Assembly (NCBI GenBank): GCA_905479995.1
Contig: CAJQON010000046.1
Span: 1 to 53,699 of the forward strand
Direction: 5' to 3'
Source: an uncultured Flavobacteriales bacterium
GTDB taxonomy: Bacteria > Bacteroidota > Bacteroidia > Flavobacteriales_E > Vicingaceae
Length of the DNA stretch: 53,699 bases
The notes below the pieces were generated by a model. The model had not been told where the DNA came from, ran no database searches, and saw nothing but the letters and a program-made list of their open reading frames with translations. This document shows, one piece after another, positions 1 to 7,422 of the stretch. Both the position numbers and the translations under genes were made by a program. Numbering within the stretch: the stretch's first letter is position 1; each line of letters begins with the position of its first letter.

Positions 1-479
1 TTAAAACGGCAAATGGAAAGTATAAGGCCATTATAGGTAGAAACTCTCCAAGAAATGCAGACATTAATGTAAGTGCAAAGATGGCCAATGGGGAATTAAA
101 ATCTATGGGAAAAATGAGTTTTGTAGTTAAAAGACTCCCTACTCCATATGCTTCTTTTAGTGGGCAGAGTGGCTCAGTTACCGTTCGCTTAAGTCAAATT
201 AAAAATGCCGAAACACTTAAAGTAACTTATGGTCCCGATTTTTTGTTTCAAGGCATAGACCCAACTGTAACAAAGTTTAAGGTTAGTATTCACAAATCCA
301 ATGGTGAATTTCTGTTTGAAGGACGTAACAATGGACGAAAAATTGATGCAAGGACTAAACAGTTTTTCAGAAACAACCTCAGGAGAGGTTATATTATTTA
401 TATCGAAAAAATTATCACTAGGGATGTTAGTGGAGCAACAGTTCCTGTAAAAGGGGTAATAAAAATTAAGATTAGTTAG
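1..479 (+). CDS. GldM-like C-terminal domain protein (5' end outside window)
   Basis: The reading frame is open from the window edge (phase begins at base 3) to TAG at 477-479, so only the last 158 residues are seen. They resemble the end of GldM, the periplasm-spanning stalk of the Bacteroidota type IX secretion/gliding motor: a SPRNADINVSAKM segment, then G-x-x-K-S-M-G, F-x-V-K-R-L-P, and near the end R-R-G-Y-I-I-Y-I-E-K-I, a pattern typical of the last Ig-like domain. In gldKLMN operons gldN follows gldM on the same strand. Here the next gene is convergent, so this is more likely a GldM-domain paralogue than the motor gene itself. Family assignment is from recalled motifs; the N-terminal transmembrane helix cannot be checked. 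Confidence 0.6.
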   Translation, partial: KTANGKYKAIIGRNSPRNADINVSAKMANGELKSMGKMSFVVKRLPTPYASFSGQSGSVTVRLSQIKNAETLKVTYGPDFLFQGIDPTVTKFKVSIHKSNGEFLFEGRNNGRKIDARTKQFFRNNLRRGYIIYIEKIITRDVSGATVPVKGVIKIKIS

Positions 480-490
480 AGTGAGGTAGA

Positions 491-751
491 TTACCTATCT
501 ATGTTGACTGGGGTTTGTTCCGTTTGGGGCAAGCCCTTTTCTTTTTCTTCTTTTTCAGAGAGGTAAACAACATAAGCCAATAATAAGATAAGCAAAAGAA
601 TAAAATAGGTTCTTTTTCTTCTATAATTAGGTCGTTTGGTTACAGCTTTGTGCTTAGATATAACATTGTTAAAGTTTTCATACTTTTTAATGTCTTGCTT
701 GTCTGGCTCAGCTCTATTAACGTTTATGTTGTATTTTTTTTCTTCAGACAT
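491..751 (-). CDS. Small single-TM protein downstream of an ECF sigma factor
   Basis: An 86-residue protein whose start overlaps the last 8 bases of the sigma-factor gene, so the two are probably translationally coupled. It has a hydrophilic, charged N-terminal half (about residues 1-45), a K-R-P-N-Y-R-R-K-R basic patch, one hydrophobic helix at about residues 49-65, and a short acidic/Gln-rich tail. By the positive-inside rule the N-terminus is likely cytoplasmic. I do not recognise a named family. The position directly after an ECF sigma factor suggests a regulatory partner such as a minimal anti-sigma factor, but no zinc-binding anti-sigma motif (H-x3-C-x2-C) is present, so this is inference. 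It ends 11 bases from the convergent GldM-like gene. Confidence 0.7.
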   Translation of the reverse strand: MSEEKKYNINVNRAEPDKQDIKKYENFNNVISKHKAVTKRPNYRRKRTYFILLLILLLAYVVYLSEKEEKEKGLPQTEQTPVNIDR

Positions 752-1316
752 TTTGAGAGGTGCTTAATTTTTTCTTTAGTTCTTCTAATAATCTGTATAC
801 CTTAACTTTAGCATTACTTTCGGTAATGTTTAAAATAGATGCAATTTCTTTAAATGAACGTTTCTCGAAATACCGCATTTCTAAAAGTAACACCTTTATT
901 TCATCCAACTCATTTAAAGTCTCAATCATTTTATCTTGCAATTGATAATCGTGCGTCATTTCAGCATCTTTAATAATATGCTTAATATCAAAATCATTAA
1001 TGTTTATGGTTCTCTTTTTCTTTTTATCTCTATAGTATTGATTTACCTCGTTTAAGGCTATACGATACACCCACGAAACAAAAGGAGCTCCCGTATGTTT
1101 GTATTTAGGAAGGTTTAATAGCGTTTTTAGAAATACTTGAGAGGTAATGTCATTGGCTTCATCCATGCTGCTCATCCGTTTGTAAACAAACCTGAATATT
1201 TGTTCGTGATAACGCTCATAAATAGGCGCAAAGTATCGTTTGTCTGTTTTAGACAATTCAATTAACTCTTGCTCTGTATGAGGAGTTCTGTTATTTTTTT
1301 TAAATACGGATAACAT
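744..1316 (-). CDS. ECF-type RNA polymerase sigma factor (sigma-70 family)
   Basis: A 190-residue protein with the two-domain ECF layout. Region 2 (about residues 25-95) contains Y-x-R-Y-H-x-x-I-F-R-F-V, D-E-A-N-D-I-T-S-Q-V-F and F-V-S-W-V-Y-R-I-A. Region 4 (about residues 130-185) contains L-L-E-M-R-Y-F-E-x-R-S-F-K-E-I-A and T-E-S-N-A-K-V-K-V-Y-R, the helix-turn-helix that reads the -35 element. Length is normal for the family. It directs core RNA polymerase to a specific regulon; the signal is unknown. The gene overlaps the small TM protein downstream by 8 bases. ATG at 1316 gives a complete region 2, and a -7-like box lies 17 bases upstream. Confidence 0.93.
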   Translation of the reverse strand: MLSVFKKNNRTPHTEQELIELSKTDKRYFAPIYERYHEQIFRFVYKRMSSMDEANDITSQVFLKTLLNLPKYKHTGAPFVSWVYRIALNEVNQYYRDKKKKRTININDFDIKHIIKDAEMTHDYQLQDKMIETLNELDEIKVLLLEMRYFEKRSFKEIASILNITESNAKVKVYRLLEELKKKLSTSQNV

Positions 1317-1333
1317 CTATAAAACCTAGGATT

Positions 1334-1341
1334 CAAATATA
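1334..1341 (-). promoter_or_regulatory. Candidate -7 box (TATATTTG) of the ECF sigma gene
   Basis: On the minus strand this reads TATATTTG, an exact match to the Bacteroidota -7 consensus TAnnTTTG, ending 17 bases before the sigma-factor ATG. No clear TTTG -33 element is seen at 19-21 bases upstream, so it may be a weak or alternatively recognised promoter. Confidence 0.4.
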
Positions 1342-1384
1342 TAACGCATATTTTATAAAAAGTAACATAATTTTTATAAAAAAG

Positions 1385-1392
1385 TACCTTTG
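1385..1392 (+). promoter_or_regulatory. Candidate -7 box (TACCTTTG) abutting the YjbR start
   Basis: TACCTTTG matches TAnnTTTG exactly and ends only 4 bases before the ATG at 1397. If used, transcription would begin at or beside the start codon, giving a leaderless mRNA. No clear -33 TTTG is visible at normal spacing. Confidence 0.4.
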
Positions 1393-1396
1393 TCTT

Positions 1397-1750
1397 ATGA
1401 ATATTGAAGAATACAGAGATTATTGCTTATCTAAAAAAGGCGTAACAGAATCTACTCCTTTCCCAAAAGGTGAAAATATTCTGGTTTTTAAAGTAATGGG
1501 TAAAATGTTTAGCGCAACAGATATTAATACTTTTGAATCGTTTAGCATAAAGTGTATACCCGAAACAATAGAGGAACTTAGATCGAAATATGATGCTTTA
1601 CAAGAGCCTGCTTATTTCAGCAAAAAACATTGGAGTAAAGTATTAATGGATGATACTATTCCAGATCAATTAATTTATCAATGGCTAGATATTTCTTATG
1701 ATTTAGTGGTAAAAAACCTCAGCAAAAAACTACAAGAAGCGTTACGCTAG
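1397..1750 (+). CDS. MmcQ/YjbR family protein
   Basis: 117 residues, the usual length of the family. It begins N-I-E-E-Y-R-D-Y-C-L-S-K-K-G-V-T-E-S-T-P-F-P, typical of MmcQ/YjbR proteins (a CyaY-like alpha/beta fold), and contains the K-V-M-G-K-M-F motif, S-I-K-C (where many members have L-K-x-x-P) and a K-K-H-W-x-K-V-L segment near the C-terminus. Members are often called DNA-binding but the biochemical role is poorly defined. It is a standalone gene. Its stop codon interlocks with that of the convergent gene through a shared CTAG (1747-1750). Confidence 0.9.
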   Translation: MNIEEYRDYCLSKKGVTESTPFPKGENILVFKVMGKMFSATDINTFESFSIKCIPETIEELRSKYDALQEPAYFSKKHWSKVLMDDTIPDQLIYQWLDISYDLVVKNLSKKLQEALR

Positions 1751-2211
1751 AATGTATATCTTGCAGAAAGTGCAACTCCCCAGCCAAAACCATCTCCATC
1801 TCCTAAGTTAAACATAGGTCGAGTATCAAGGCCTAATTGCAAAGGCACATCTAAATTGGTGTTAAAATTATACTCAACTCCTACCTCACCACCAACTAAT
1901 ATAGCTGAAGCATTGGATACTAGTAGCAATTGAGCACCAGGTCCAGCATACCAACTAAAACCTTCGCTTAAATCAAACACCCATTGATATACTCCTACTA
2001 CATTCATGTAACTCCCTCCATTTAGGGAGTTAATCCCGAATCCTAATTCTAATCGGTTGGCATCGCCAAAACCATGTAAATAGTTTAACTCTGCACCTCC
2101 ACCAAAATTACCTCCACCAAACCTTAATCCAATGGCATGTGGCTCTACCTGAGCAGTAGAAGTTAAACTTAAAATCATTAAAACGGCTGCAACTAATATT
2201 CCTCTTTTCAT
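1747..2211 (-). CDS. Small outer-membrane beta-barrel-like protein
   Basis: 154 residues when started at the ATG at 2211, which gives a clean signal peptide (MKRGILVAAVLMILSLTSTAQ, cut after A-Q). The frame stays open upstream to 2271, but that extension would bury the signal peptide. The mature part alternates polar and hydrophobic residues with many Gly and aromatics (GLRFGGGNFGGGAELNY, VVGVYQW, WGVALSARYTF) and ends in Phe, typical of small 8-stranded outer-membrane barrels. Close relatives are generic 'hypothetical' or OmpW/opacity-like proteins; no function can be assigned. The stop interlocks with that of the YjbR gene. Confidence 0.75.
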   Translation of the reverse strand: MKRGILVAAVLMILSLTSTAQVEPHAIGLRFGGGNFGGGAELNYLHGFGDANRLELGFGINSLNGGSYMNVVGVYQWVFDLSEGFSWYAGPGAQLLLVSNASAILVGGEVGVEYNFNTNLDVPLQLGLDTRPMFNLGDGDGFGWGVALSARYTF

Positions 2212-2358
2212 ATCAATATAATTTATAAGATAAAAGTAATAAAGCACATTACACCCCTGAAACTTCCTCAATTAACATATTAACAATTTAAATGTTAATG
2301 ACAAAAAAAAGGAATCACCACTTTTGGTTTTTTTCTCTCGTTTTAGATAGTTTTTACT

Positions 2359-2388
2359 CGAAAAACTTAACTATTTTGCAGTTTTTCG
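2359..2388. other. 9-bp inverted repeat in the 2212-2490 intergenic region
   Basis: CGAAAAACT (2359-2367) is repeated inverted as AGTTTTTCG (2380-2388) around a 12-base loop. It sits in the 279-base divergent gap between the outer-membrane protein and the K+ channel. It could be an operator or a weak hairpin; there is no upstream gene that it would terminate. Confidence 0.35.
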
Positions 2389-2457
2389 TCATTTTTAAGC
2401 AAAATAACTCCAATTTAAAAACTGAGCCACCTCTATTTAATAACACATAATTAGTGC

Positions 2458-2465
2458 TAAATTTG
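2458..2465 (+). promoter_or_regulatory. Candidate -7 box (TAAATTTG) of the K+ channel gene
   Basis: Exact TAnnTTTG match, 25 bases before the ATG at 2491. A TTTA at 2436-2439 lies 18 bases upstream and could act as an imperfect -33 element. It predicts a 5' leader of about 20 bases. Confidence 0.45.
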
Positions 2466-2490
2466 AATTTCATCTAAATAAGCTCTCAAT

Positions 2491-3417
2491 ATGGTATTTG
2501 ATCGATTAAAAGAATTTACAAATAGTGGTTTTGGATCAAACATTGACAATGAAGGAGAACGACTTATATCTAAAAATGGTCAATTCAATATTAGAAAAGA
2601 AGGATTGAAGTTTAGCCAACGTTTCGATCTTTTTCATTTACTGATAAACATGAGTGCCACTTCATTTTTCCTGAGTCTTTTTGGTGGTTTTATAGTCTTA
2701 AACCTAGTATTTACACTACTCTATTTAGCGTTAGGTTTAGACGGATTACAAGGTATGAATGGCAACTCTAACTTCTTAGAAGCTTTTTTCTTTAGCACCC
2801 AAACCATGACTACTGTTGGATATGGAGCACTCCATCCCACAAGTAATAGCCTTTCTATTATTGCAAGCTTTGAAGCATTTATTGGCTTACTAGGGTTTGC
2901 CGTTGCAACAGGTTTATTATATGGAAGGTTTTCTAAACCTAAAACAAAAATGCTGTTTAGCAAAAATGCCTTAATTTCTCGGTACAAAGATGGTTCGGGA
3001 TTAATGGCTAGAGTTGCCAACCCAAAGAAAACTCAACTACTTAATGGCGAAGCAAAAATGATATTTTCTCAAATAGAACACGACAACGGAACTCCTAAAA
3101 GAAAGTTTTACACCTTAGACTTAGAAATGAGCCAAATTAGTTTATTCGCTACAAGTTGGACTGTTGTTCATCCAATTACCACGGAAAGCCCACTTTACCA
3201 AATAGACCATAAAACCATAACCGAAAGAAACATAGAGTTAATTTTACTGATTAATGCATATGATGAAACCTACAACCAACAAATTCATGTAAGAACATCT
3301 TATAAGCCAGCTGAAATTATTGAAAATGCTAAATTCCTTCCTATTCTTGGACATAATAAAGACAAAAAATCTTTTATAGCACTTGATAAGATTAGCGATT
3401 ACGAAATAATCAATTAG
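2491..3417 (+). CDS. Inward-rectifier K+ channel (KirBac type)
   Basis: A 308-residue protein with Kir architecture: a cytoplasmic N-terminus with N-G-Q-F-N-I-R-K-E-G, an amphipathic slide helix before TM1 (about residues 55-90), a pore helix and selectivity filter T-V-G-Y-G at residues 108-112 preceded by T-M-T, TM2 (about 125-150), and a C-terminal immunoglobulin-like IRK domain (about 160-305) with S-R-Y-K-D-G-S-G-L-M-A-R-V-A-N and T-S-W-T-V-V-H-P-I. Length and motif order match KirBac channels. It forms tetrameric K+ pores in the inner membrane. The gene is monocistronic as far as can be seen. Channel identity is secure; physiological role and gating ligands are not. Confidence 0.95.
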   Translation: MVFDRLKEFTNSGFGSNIDNEGERLISKNGQFNIRKEGLKFSQRFDLFHLLINMSATSFFLSLFGGFIVLNLVFTLLYLALGLDGLQGMNGNSNFLEAFFFSTQTMTTVGYGALHPTSNSLSIIASFEAFIGLLGFAVATGLLYGRFSKPKTKMLFSKNALISRYKDGSGLMARVANPKKTQLLNGEAKMIFSQIEHDNGTPKRKFYTLDLEMSQISLFATSWTVVHPITTESPLYQIDHKTITERNIELILLINAYDETYNQQIHVRTSYKPAEIIENAKFLPILGHNKDKKSFIALDKISDYEIIN

Positions 3418-3496
3418 CTGTTTAGCCATCGAATAATACCATAATAAAAGATAAAATTTCTGGCACTTTTTTTGAAGACACTTCAGCTAAAAACCT

Positions 3497-3504
3497 TACC
3501 TTAG
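3497..3504 (+). promoter_or_regulatory. Candidate -7 box (TACCTTAG) abutting the start at 3509
   Basis: TACCTTAG differs from TAnnTTTG at one position and ends 4 bases before the ATG at 3509, the same geometry as at the YjbR gene. Possible leaderless promoter. Confidence 0.3.
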
Positions 3505-3508
3505 TAAC

Positions 3509-3820
3509 ATGAAAAATATACTACTTATCGTTTCAATCCTATTATTCAGTTTAAATGGATTCTCACAAAAAAAAGAAAAAACCTACAAAGTATTAGCTGC
3601 TTGCGGCCCATGTCAATTTGATATGAAGAGCCCGAACGGTTGTAGTTTAGCCATACAAATTGCAGGAAAACATTACTGGGTAGAAGGTTCAACCTTAGCA
3701 GATCATGGAAATGAGCATTCCGATAACGGGATGTGCAACACTACCCGAAAAGCCAAGGTTACTGGAAAATTAGAGGGTGACAAAATTGTAGCTTCAAATT
3801 TCATTCTGATCGAAAAGTAA
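3509..3820 (+). CDS. Small secreted cysteine-rich protein (DUF6370-like)
   Basis: A 103-residue protein with a signal peptide (MKNILLIVSILLFSLNGFSQ) and a small mature domain with four cysteines: A-A-C-G-P-C-Q-F, N-G-C-S-L-A-I, and N-G-M-C-N-T-T-R-K-A. It also has a D-H-G-N-E-H-S-D-N-G run, so Cys/His residues could bind a metal, or the cysteines could form disulfides. The pattern agrees with what I recall of DUF6370, a family of uncharacterised periplasmic proteins; this is a recollection, not a search. It ends 7 bases before the probable start of the phosphatase gene, so the two could be cotranscribed. Confidence 0.75.
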   Translation: MKNILLIVSILLFSLNGFSQKKEKTYKVLAACGPCQFDMKSPNGCSLAIQIAGKHYWVEGSTLADHGNEHSDNGMCNTTRKAKVTGKLEGDKIVASNFILIEK

Positions 3821-3827
3821 TTGAGTC

Positions 3828-5243
3828 ATTAAGACTTTTTGGAGAAAAATATCATTTATTGGCTTAAATGAACTCAAACGAGGAGAGGCCCTAGAATTCT
3901 ATAAAGAAACGATATTAATCAATCGATTAATTACCATCGTACTCTTATTTATGGCAATCTATTTACCTGTTGAAATTATTTTTAACAGCACTGAACTGGT
4001 TCCTTTCATACTAGTTGAGTTGAGCATTTTAGGAGTCACCTTATTCTTTAACCATAAAAAATGGTTCAATTTTTCTAAAATCTACTTCTTTTTTGCGTGC
4101 ATCATATCCATTTTACCAATGATGTACATAGTGCCGGTGGGTGCAGGAAATGAATTTCTATTGTTCCCTGTAGCTTTACTTCCTGCTTTATTATTCCATA
4201 ACCGATGGTTAGGAGTTGCCATGTTTGGTTTAGTAGTAATTTTATTTTTTGTGGTATTAAATACCCGAGAAATGGTTGAAGCCATAATTGTTGCCACACC
4301 TGAACAATTGGCATTTTTTAGAAACATATATTTAGCTGTAGCTTTTATTATAACTTTTACGATTGCCTTTTACTTTAGAACTATTGTAAATGATTTTGAA
4401 AAAATAGTGACTCAAAAAAATAGTTTACTTAAAGCCTCAAATGAAGAAATTGAAACCCAACATTCGGAAATAAAAGCGAGCATTAATTACGCAAAACGGA
4501 TTCAAGAAGCCATACTACCTTCTAATAGTTTAATTAAAAAGTATTTGCCCAACTCATTTGTTTACTATCAACCAAAAGATATTGTTGCCGGAGATTTTTA
4601 TTGGATGCATGTGTTGCCCGAACCAAATGGTTGGGACATTAACGGAAATGTTGTGCTGTTTGCAGCAGCAGATTGCACAGGACATGGGGTTCCTGGAGCA
4701 ATGGTAAGTGTAGTTTGTAACAACTCGCTCAATCAATCGGTTAAAGAGTTTGGCATTACACAACCCAGTTTAGTTTTAGAAAAAACCCGAGAATTGGTTA
4801 TAGACACCTTTTCAGAAAGTATTGAAAAGGTTCAAGATGGAATGGACTTAGCCTTATGTTCTTTAAACCTTAAAACACATGAGTTACAATATTCAGGAGC
4901 TAATAACCCTTTATGGATTATTAGAAATGGCGCTACCGAAATTGAAGAAATAAAAGCGGACAAACACCATGTTGGAAAATGCGATTTAACTCCAGCTTTT
5001 ACCAATCATCATATACAACTGAACAAAGGAGATCATATTTATATTTTTTCTGATGGTTTAGTAGATCAGTTTGGTGGACCTAAAGGTAAAAAGTTTATGT
5101 CTGCCCGATTTAAAACTTTACTGCTCTCTATTAAAGATAAAAGCATGGAAGAACAACAAAGTACAATTAAACAATCTATTAATAAATGGATGGGCTCACT
5201 AGAACAGGTTGATGACATTTGTATGATAGGCGTTAAAATTTAA
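3828..5243 (+). CDS. Membrane-bound SpoIIE/PP2C-type serine phosphatase, polytopic N-terminus
   Basis: The first ATG is at 3951, but it lies inside the first membrane helix (L-I-T-I-V-L-L-F-M-A-I-Y-L-P-V). The frame is open back to the TGA at 3822-3824 and encodes a plausible cytoplasmic N-terminus (K-T-F-W-R-K-I-S-F-I-G-L-N-E-L-K-R-G). I therefore propose a non-ATG start, with ATT at 3828 the best candidate, giving 471 residues. After about six TM helices comes a short coiled linker with Y-A-K-R-I-Q-E-A-I-L, then the PP2C-like SpoIIE domain: K-D-I-V-A-G-D-F-Y-W, D-C-T-G-H-G-V-P-G-A-M-V, D-G-M-D-L-A-L, S-G-A-N-N-P-L-W-I, S-D-G-L-V-D-Q-F-G-G-P and V-D-D-I-C. The metal-binding aspartates are present. 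It is expected to dephosphorylate an anti-anti-sigma-type or other Ser/Thr-phosphorylated partner; none is encoded nearby. The next gene carries the same output domain 8 bases downstream. Confidence 0.88.
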   Translation: MKTFWRKISFIGLNELKRGEALEFYKETILINRLITIVLLFMAIYLPVEIIFNSTELVPFILVELSILGVTLFFNHKKWFNFSKIYFFFACIISILPMMYIVPVGAGNEFLLFPVALLPALLFHNRWLGVAMFGLVVILFFVVLNTREMVEAIIVATPEQLAFFRNIYLAVAFIITFTIAFYFRTIVNDFEKIVTQKNSLLKASNEEIETQHSEIKASINYAKRIQEAILPSNSLIKKYLPNSFVYYQPKDIVAGDFYWMHVLPEPNGWDINGNVVLFAAADCTGHGVPGAMVSVVCNNSLNQSVKEFGITQPSLVLEKTRELVIDTFSESIEKVQDGMDLALCSLNLKTHELQYSGANNPLWIIRNGATEIEEIKADKHHVGKCDLTPAFTNHHIQLNKGDHIYIFSDGLVDQFGGPKGKKFMSARFKTLLLSIKDKSMEEQQSTIKQSINKWMGSLEQVDDICMIGVKI

Positions 5244-5251
5244 TAATTACA

Positions 5252-7354
5252 ATGCGAAACCTATCTAAATATCTTCTCTTAACCATCTTCTCTCTTGCTC
5301 TTGGTAGCTTAACTTTTGCGAATACAAGCGATAGCTTGGAACGATACATCTTAGAATCTGAAGGCATTAAAAAAATAGATGCTGTATTACTACTCGGTGG
5401 AACGTATCAGAATTCGGATTATGAGAAAGCACTTGTTTATGCTAGGGAGGCTCTTGAATTGAGCGAAAAGAACAACTATCAATATGGAATAGCAATGGCC
5501 AAAAACAACATTGGCTATTCGCTAACCGATTTAGGAAATTACGATGAAGCCATTGATTATTACCAGCAAAGCATTGTATTGTTCAAGCAACTAAAGGAAG
5601 AGAATAAAGAAGCTATAGCTTACAACGATTTAGCTTATATTTTTCAAGTTCAGGGAATGGTTAAACAAGCTATTCATTACTACATTAAAAGCTTAAAACT
5701 ATTAGAAAAGTTTGAAGACAAACAAAGTGTTGCAGCCTGCCTAAATAACATTGGCTCACTTTATCAAGACATTAATGACAACAGTAAAGCCTTAGAGTAC
5801 TATTCTAAAAGTCTTGAAACTCGAAAAACGATAAATGATGAGAAAGGAATTGCCTTATGCTTAAACAATATTGGTAGTCTTTATTTTGAAGACAGTGACC
5901 TTATTAATGCTAAAGAATACTTTTTTAAAAGTTTGGTCAAAAGAAAAAAGCTAAAAGATTCACATGGAATCGCTCAATCACTAACAAATATAGCAGCACT
6001 TTATAGAAAACAAAAAGACCACGAAACTGCATTAGAATATTTAAAGCAAGCAGAAAAGATACAAATTGAAATGGATGACCAAATTGGACTAACCAATACC
6101 ATAAACAGTATCGGAATGAATTATAGCTTTTTAAATGACCTCTCAAATGCCAAAAAGTACTTAGAAAAAGCGTACGAAATGTCACACCAAATTGGCTCTA
6201 CATTTCAAATAAAACATAGCGCTCTTGCACTTAGCAATTTATACCGACTAACCAATCAATATGAAAAAGCTTATCCCTTATTAATAGAGCACTACAAAAT
6301 TTCTGACTCTTTAGAGAATACTGCAAATACGAGAAAATTAACTCAAGTAGGTTTACAATATGAATTCGAAAAAAAATTAAATGAAAACGAATTAGAACAG
6401 GTTAAAAGAAACCTGAAAAATGATTTAGCCATTAAAGAACAAAAGATAGTCTCCATTTCTTTTGCTGCAGGACTCGGAATTTTGGCGGTACTTTTCTTTG
6501 TAATACTAAAATCATTAAACGATAAGAAAAAAGCGAATAAAAGAATTACCCAACAGAATATTGAAATTGAAGAAAAGAGCCATGAGCTAGGCGAAGCACT
6601 TGAGAGCATAACAGATAGTGTGAAATATGCAAAACGCATTCAACAAGCATTGCTTCAAGAGGAAAAACACGTCAACAAAAAAGTTCCTGAACATTTTATT
6701 TTATTTAAACCGAAAGACATTGTTAGTGGAGATTTTTATTGGTCGCTTGAAAAAGGTGACTACTTTTATATAGCTGCTGTAGATTGTACTGGACATGGAG
6801 TTCCTGGAGCCCTTATGAGTATGCTGGGTATTAGTTTTTTAAACAGTATTAGTGCTCCACATGAAACACTAGCTCCCAATACAATTCTAGATCAATTAAG
6901 AGATAAAGTTATTGAGGAATTAAGCCAATCTAACAAAGATTGGAGCTCAAGAGATGGTATGGATATCTCATTAAGTAGAATAAACTTAAAAACAAACGAA
7001 GTTGAATGGGCTGGAGCCAACAACCCACTATGGATAGTTGAAGAAAATAATATTAGAGAAATTAAGGGCGATAGACAAGCGATAAATTATAGCGAAAATG
7101 CTACACCTTTCTCCAACCACAAAGTTAAACTGAATAAAGGAGATCAAATTTACATGTTTAGCGATGGTTATGCAGATCAATTTGGTGGCCCAAAAGGAAA
7201 AAAATTCATGCTTAAGAAATTTAAGGAACTAACCCTTTCGCTTTCAACCAAAGCAATATCTAAACAAAAAGAAGAACTAGAATTAGCATTTAACAATTGG
7301 AAAGAAAATTTAGAACAAATTGATGATGTCTGTGTTATTGGAGTGAAGATATAA
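5252..7354 (+). CDS. TPR-containing membrane SpoIIE/PP2C-type serine phosphatase
   Basis: A 700-residue protein with a signal peptide (cleavage near T-F-A-N, residue 23), about seven tetratricopeptide repeats at residues 78-355 (recurring N-N-I-G-x-L-Y and A-L-E-Y-Y-x-K-S-L), a TM helix near residues 400-425, a coiled-coil linker, and a C-terminal SpoIIE phosphatase domain with K-D-I-V-S-G-D-F-Y-W, D-C-T-G-H-G-V-P-G-A-L-M, D-G-M-D-I-S-L, S-D-G-Y-A-D-Q-F-G-G-P and I-D-D-V-C-V-I. The TPRs are therefore periplasmic and the phosphatase cytoplasmic. It follows the polytopic phosphatase by 8 bases, so the pair is an operon with two different sensors on near-identical output domains. TPR-TM-SpoIIE proteins are common in Bacteroidota; their targets are mostly unknown. 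Confidence 0.93.
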   Translation: MRNLSKYLLLTIFSLALGSLTFANTSDSLERYILESEGIKKIDAVLLLGGTYQNSDYEKALVYAREALELSEKNNYQYGIAMAKNNIGYSLTDLGNYDEAIDYYQQSIVLFKQLKEENKEAIAYNDLAYIFQVQGMVKQAIHYYIKSLKLLEKFEDKQSVAACLNNIGSLYQDINDNSKALEYYSKSLETRKTINDEKGIALCLNNIGSLYFEDSDLINAKEYFFKSLVKRKKLKDSHGIAQSLTNIAALYRKQKDHETALEYLKQAEKIQIEMDDQIGLTNTINSIGMNYSFLNDLSNAKKYLEKAYEMSHQIGSTFQIKHSALALSNLYRLTNQYEKAYPLLIEHYKISDSLENTANTRKLTQVGLQYEFEKKLNENELEQVKRNLKNDLAIKEQKIVSISFAAGLGILAVLFFVILKSLNDKKKANKRITQQNIEIEEKSHELGEALESITDSVKYAKRIQQALLQEEKHVNKKVPEHFILFKPKDIVSGDFYWSLEKGDYFYIAAVDCTGHGVPGALMSMLGISFLNSISAPHETLAPNTILDQLRDKVIEELSQSNKDWSSRDGMDISLSRINLKTNEVEWAGANNPLWIVEENNIREIKGDRQAINYSENATPFSNHKVKLNKGDQIYMFSDGYADQFGGPKGKKFMLKKFKELTLSLSTKAISKQKEELELAFNNWKENLEQIDDVCVIGVKI

Positions 7355-7374
7355 ACGAAAATAACACAGAGTTT

Positions 7375-7397
7375 ACCCTGAGCAATGTCGAACGGGT
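7375..7397. repeat. Degenerate small dispersed repeat (CCCTGAGC...GTCGAA...GGG type)
   Basis: ACCCTGAGC, then AA, then TGTCGAAC, then GGGT: this resembles the widespread CCCTGAGC-TTGTCGAA-GGG palindromic intergenic element with small substitutions. ACCC at 7375-7378 can pair with GGGT at 7394-7397. It sits just after the phosphatase operon and could act as a weak terminator or mRNA 3' end. The assignment rests on recalled resemblance from a single copy. Confidence 0.4.
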
Positions 7398-7422
7398 GTA
7401 ACAAGAATAAAAATATAACCTT

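Noticed and set aside
3881-3889. AGGAGAGGC as the ribosome binding site for an ATG at 3951
   Set aside because: It is more than 60 bases from that ATG, lies in an open in-frame extension, and the ATG falls inside a membrane helix.
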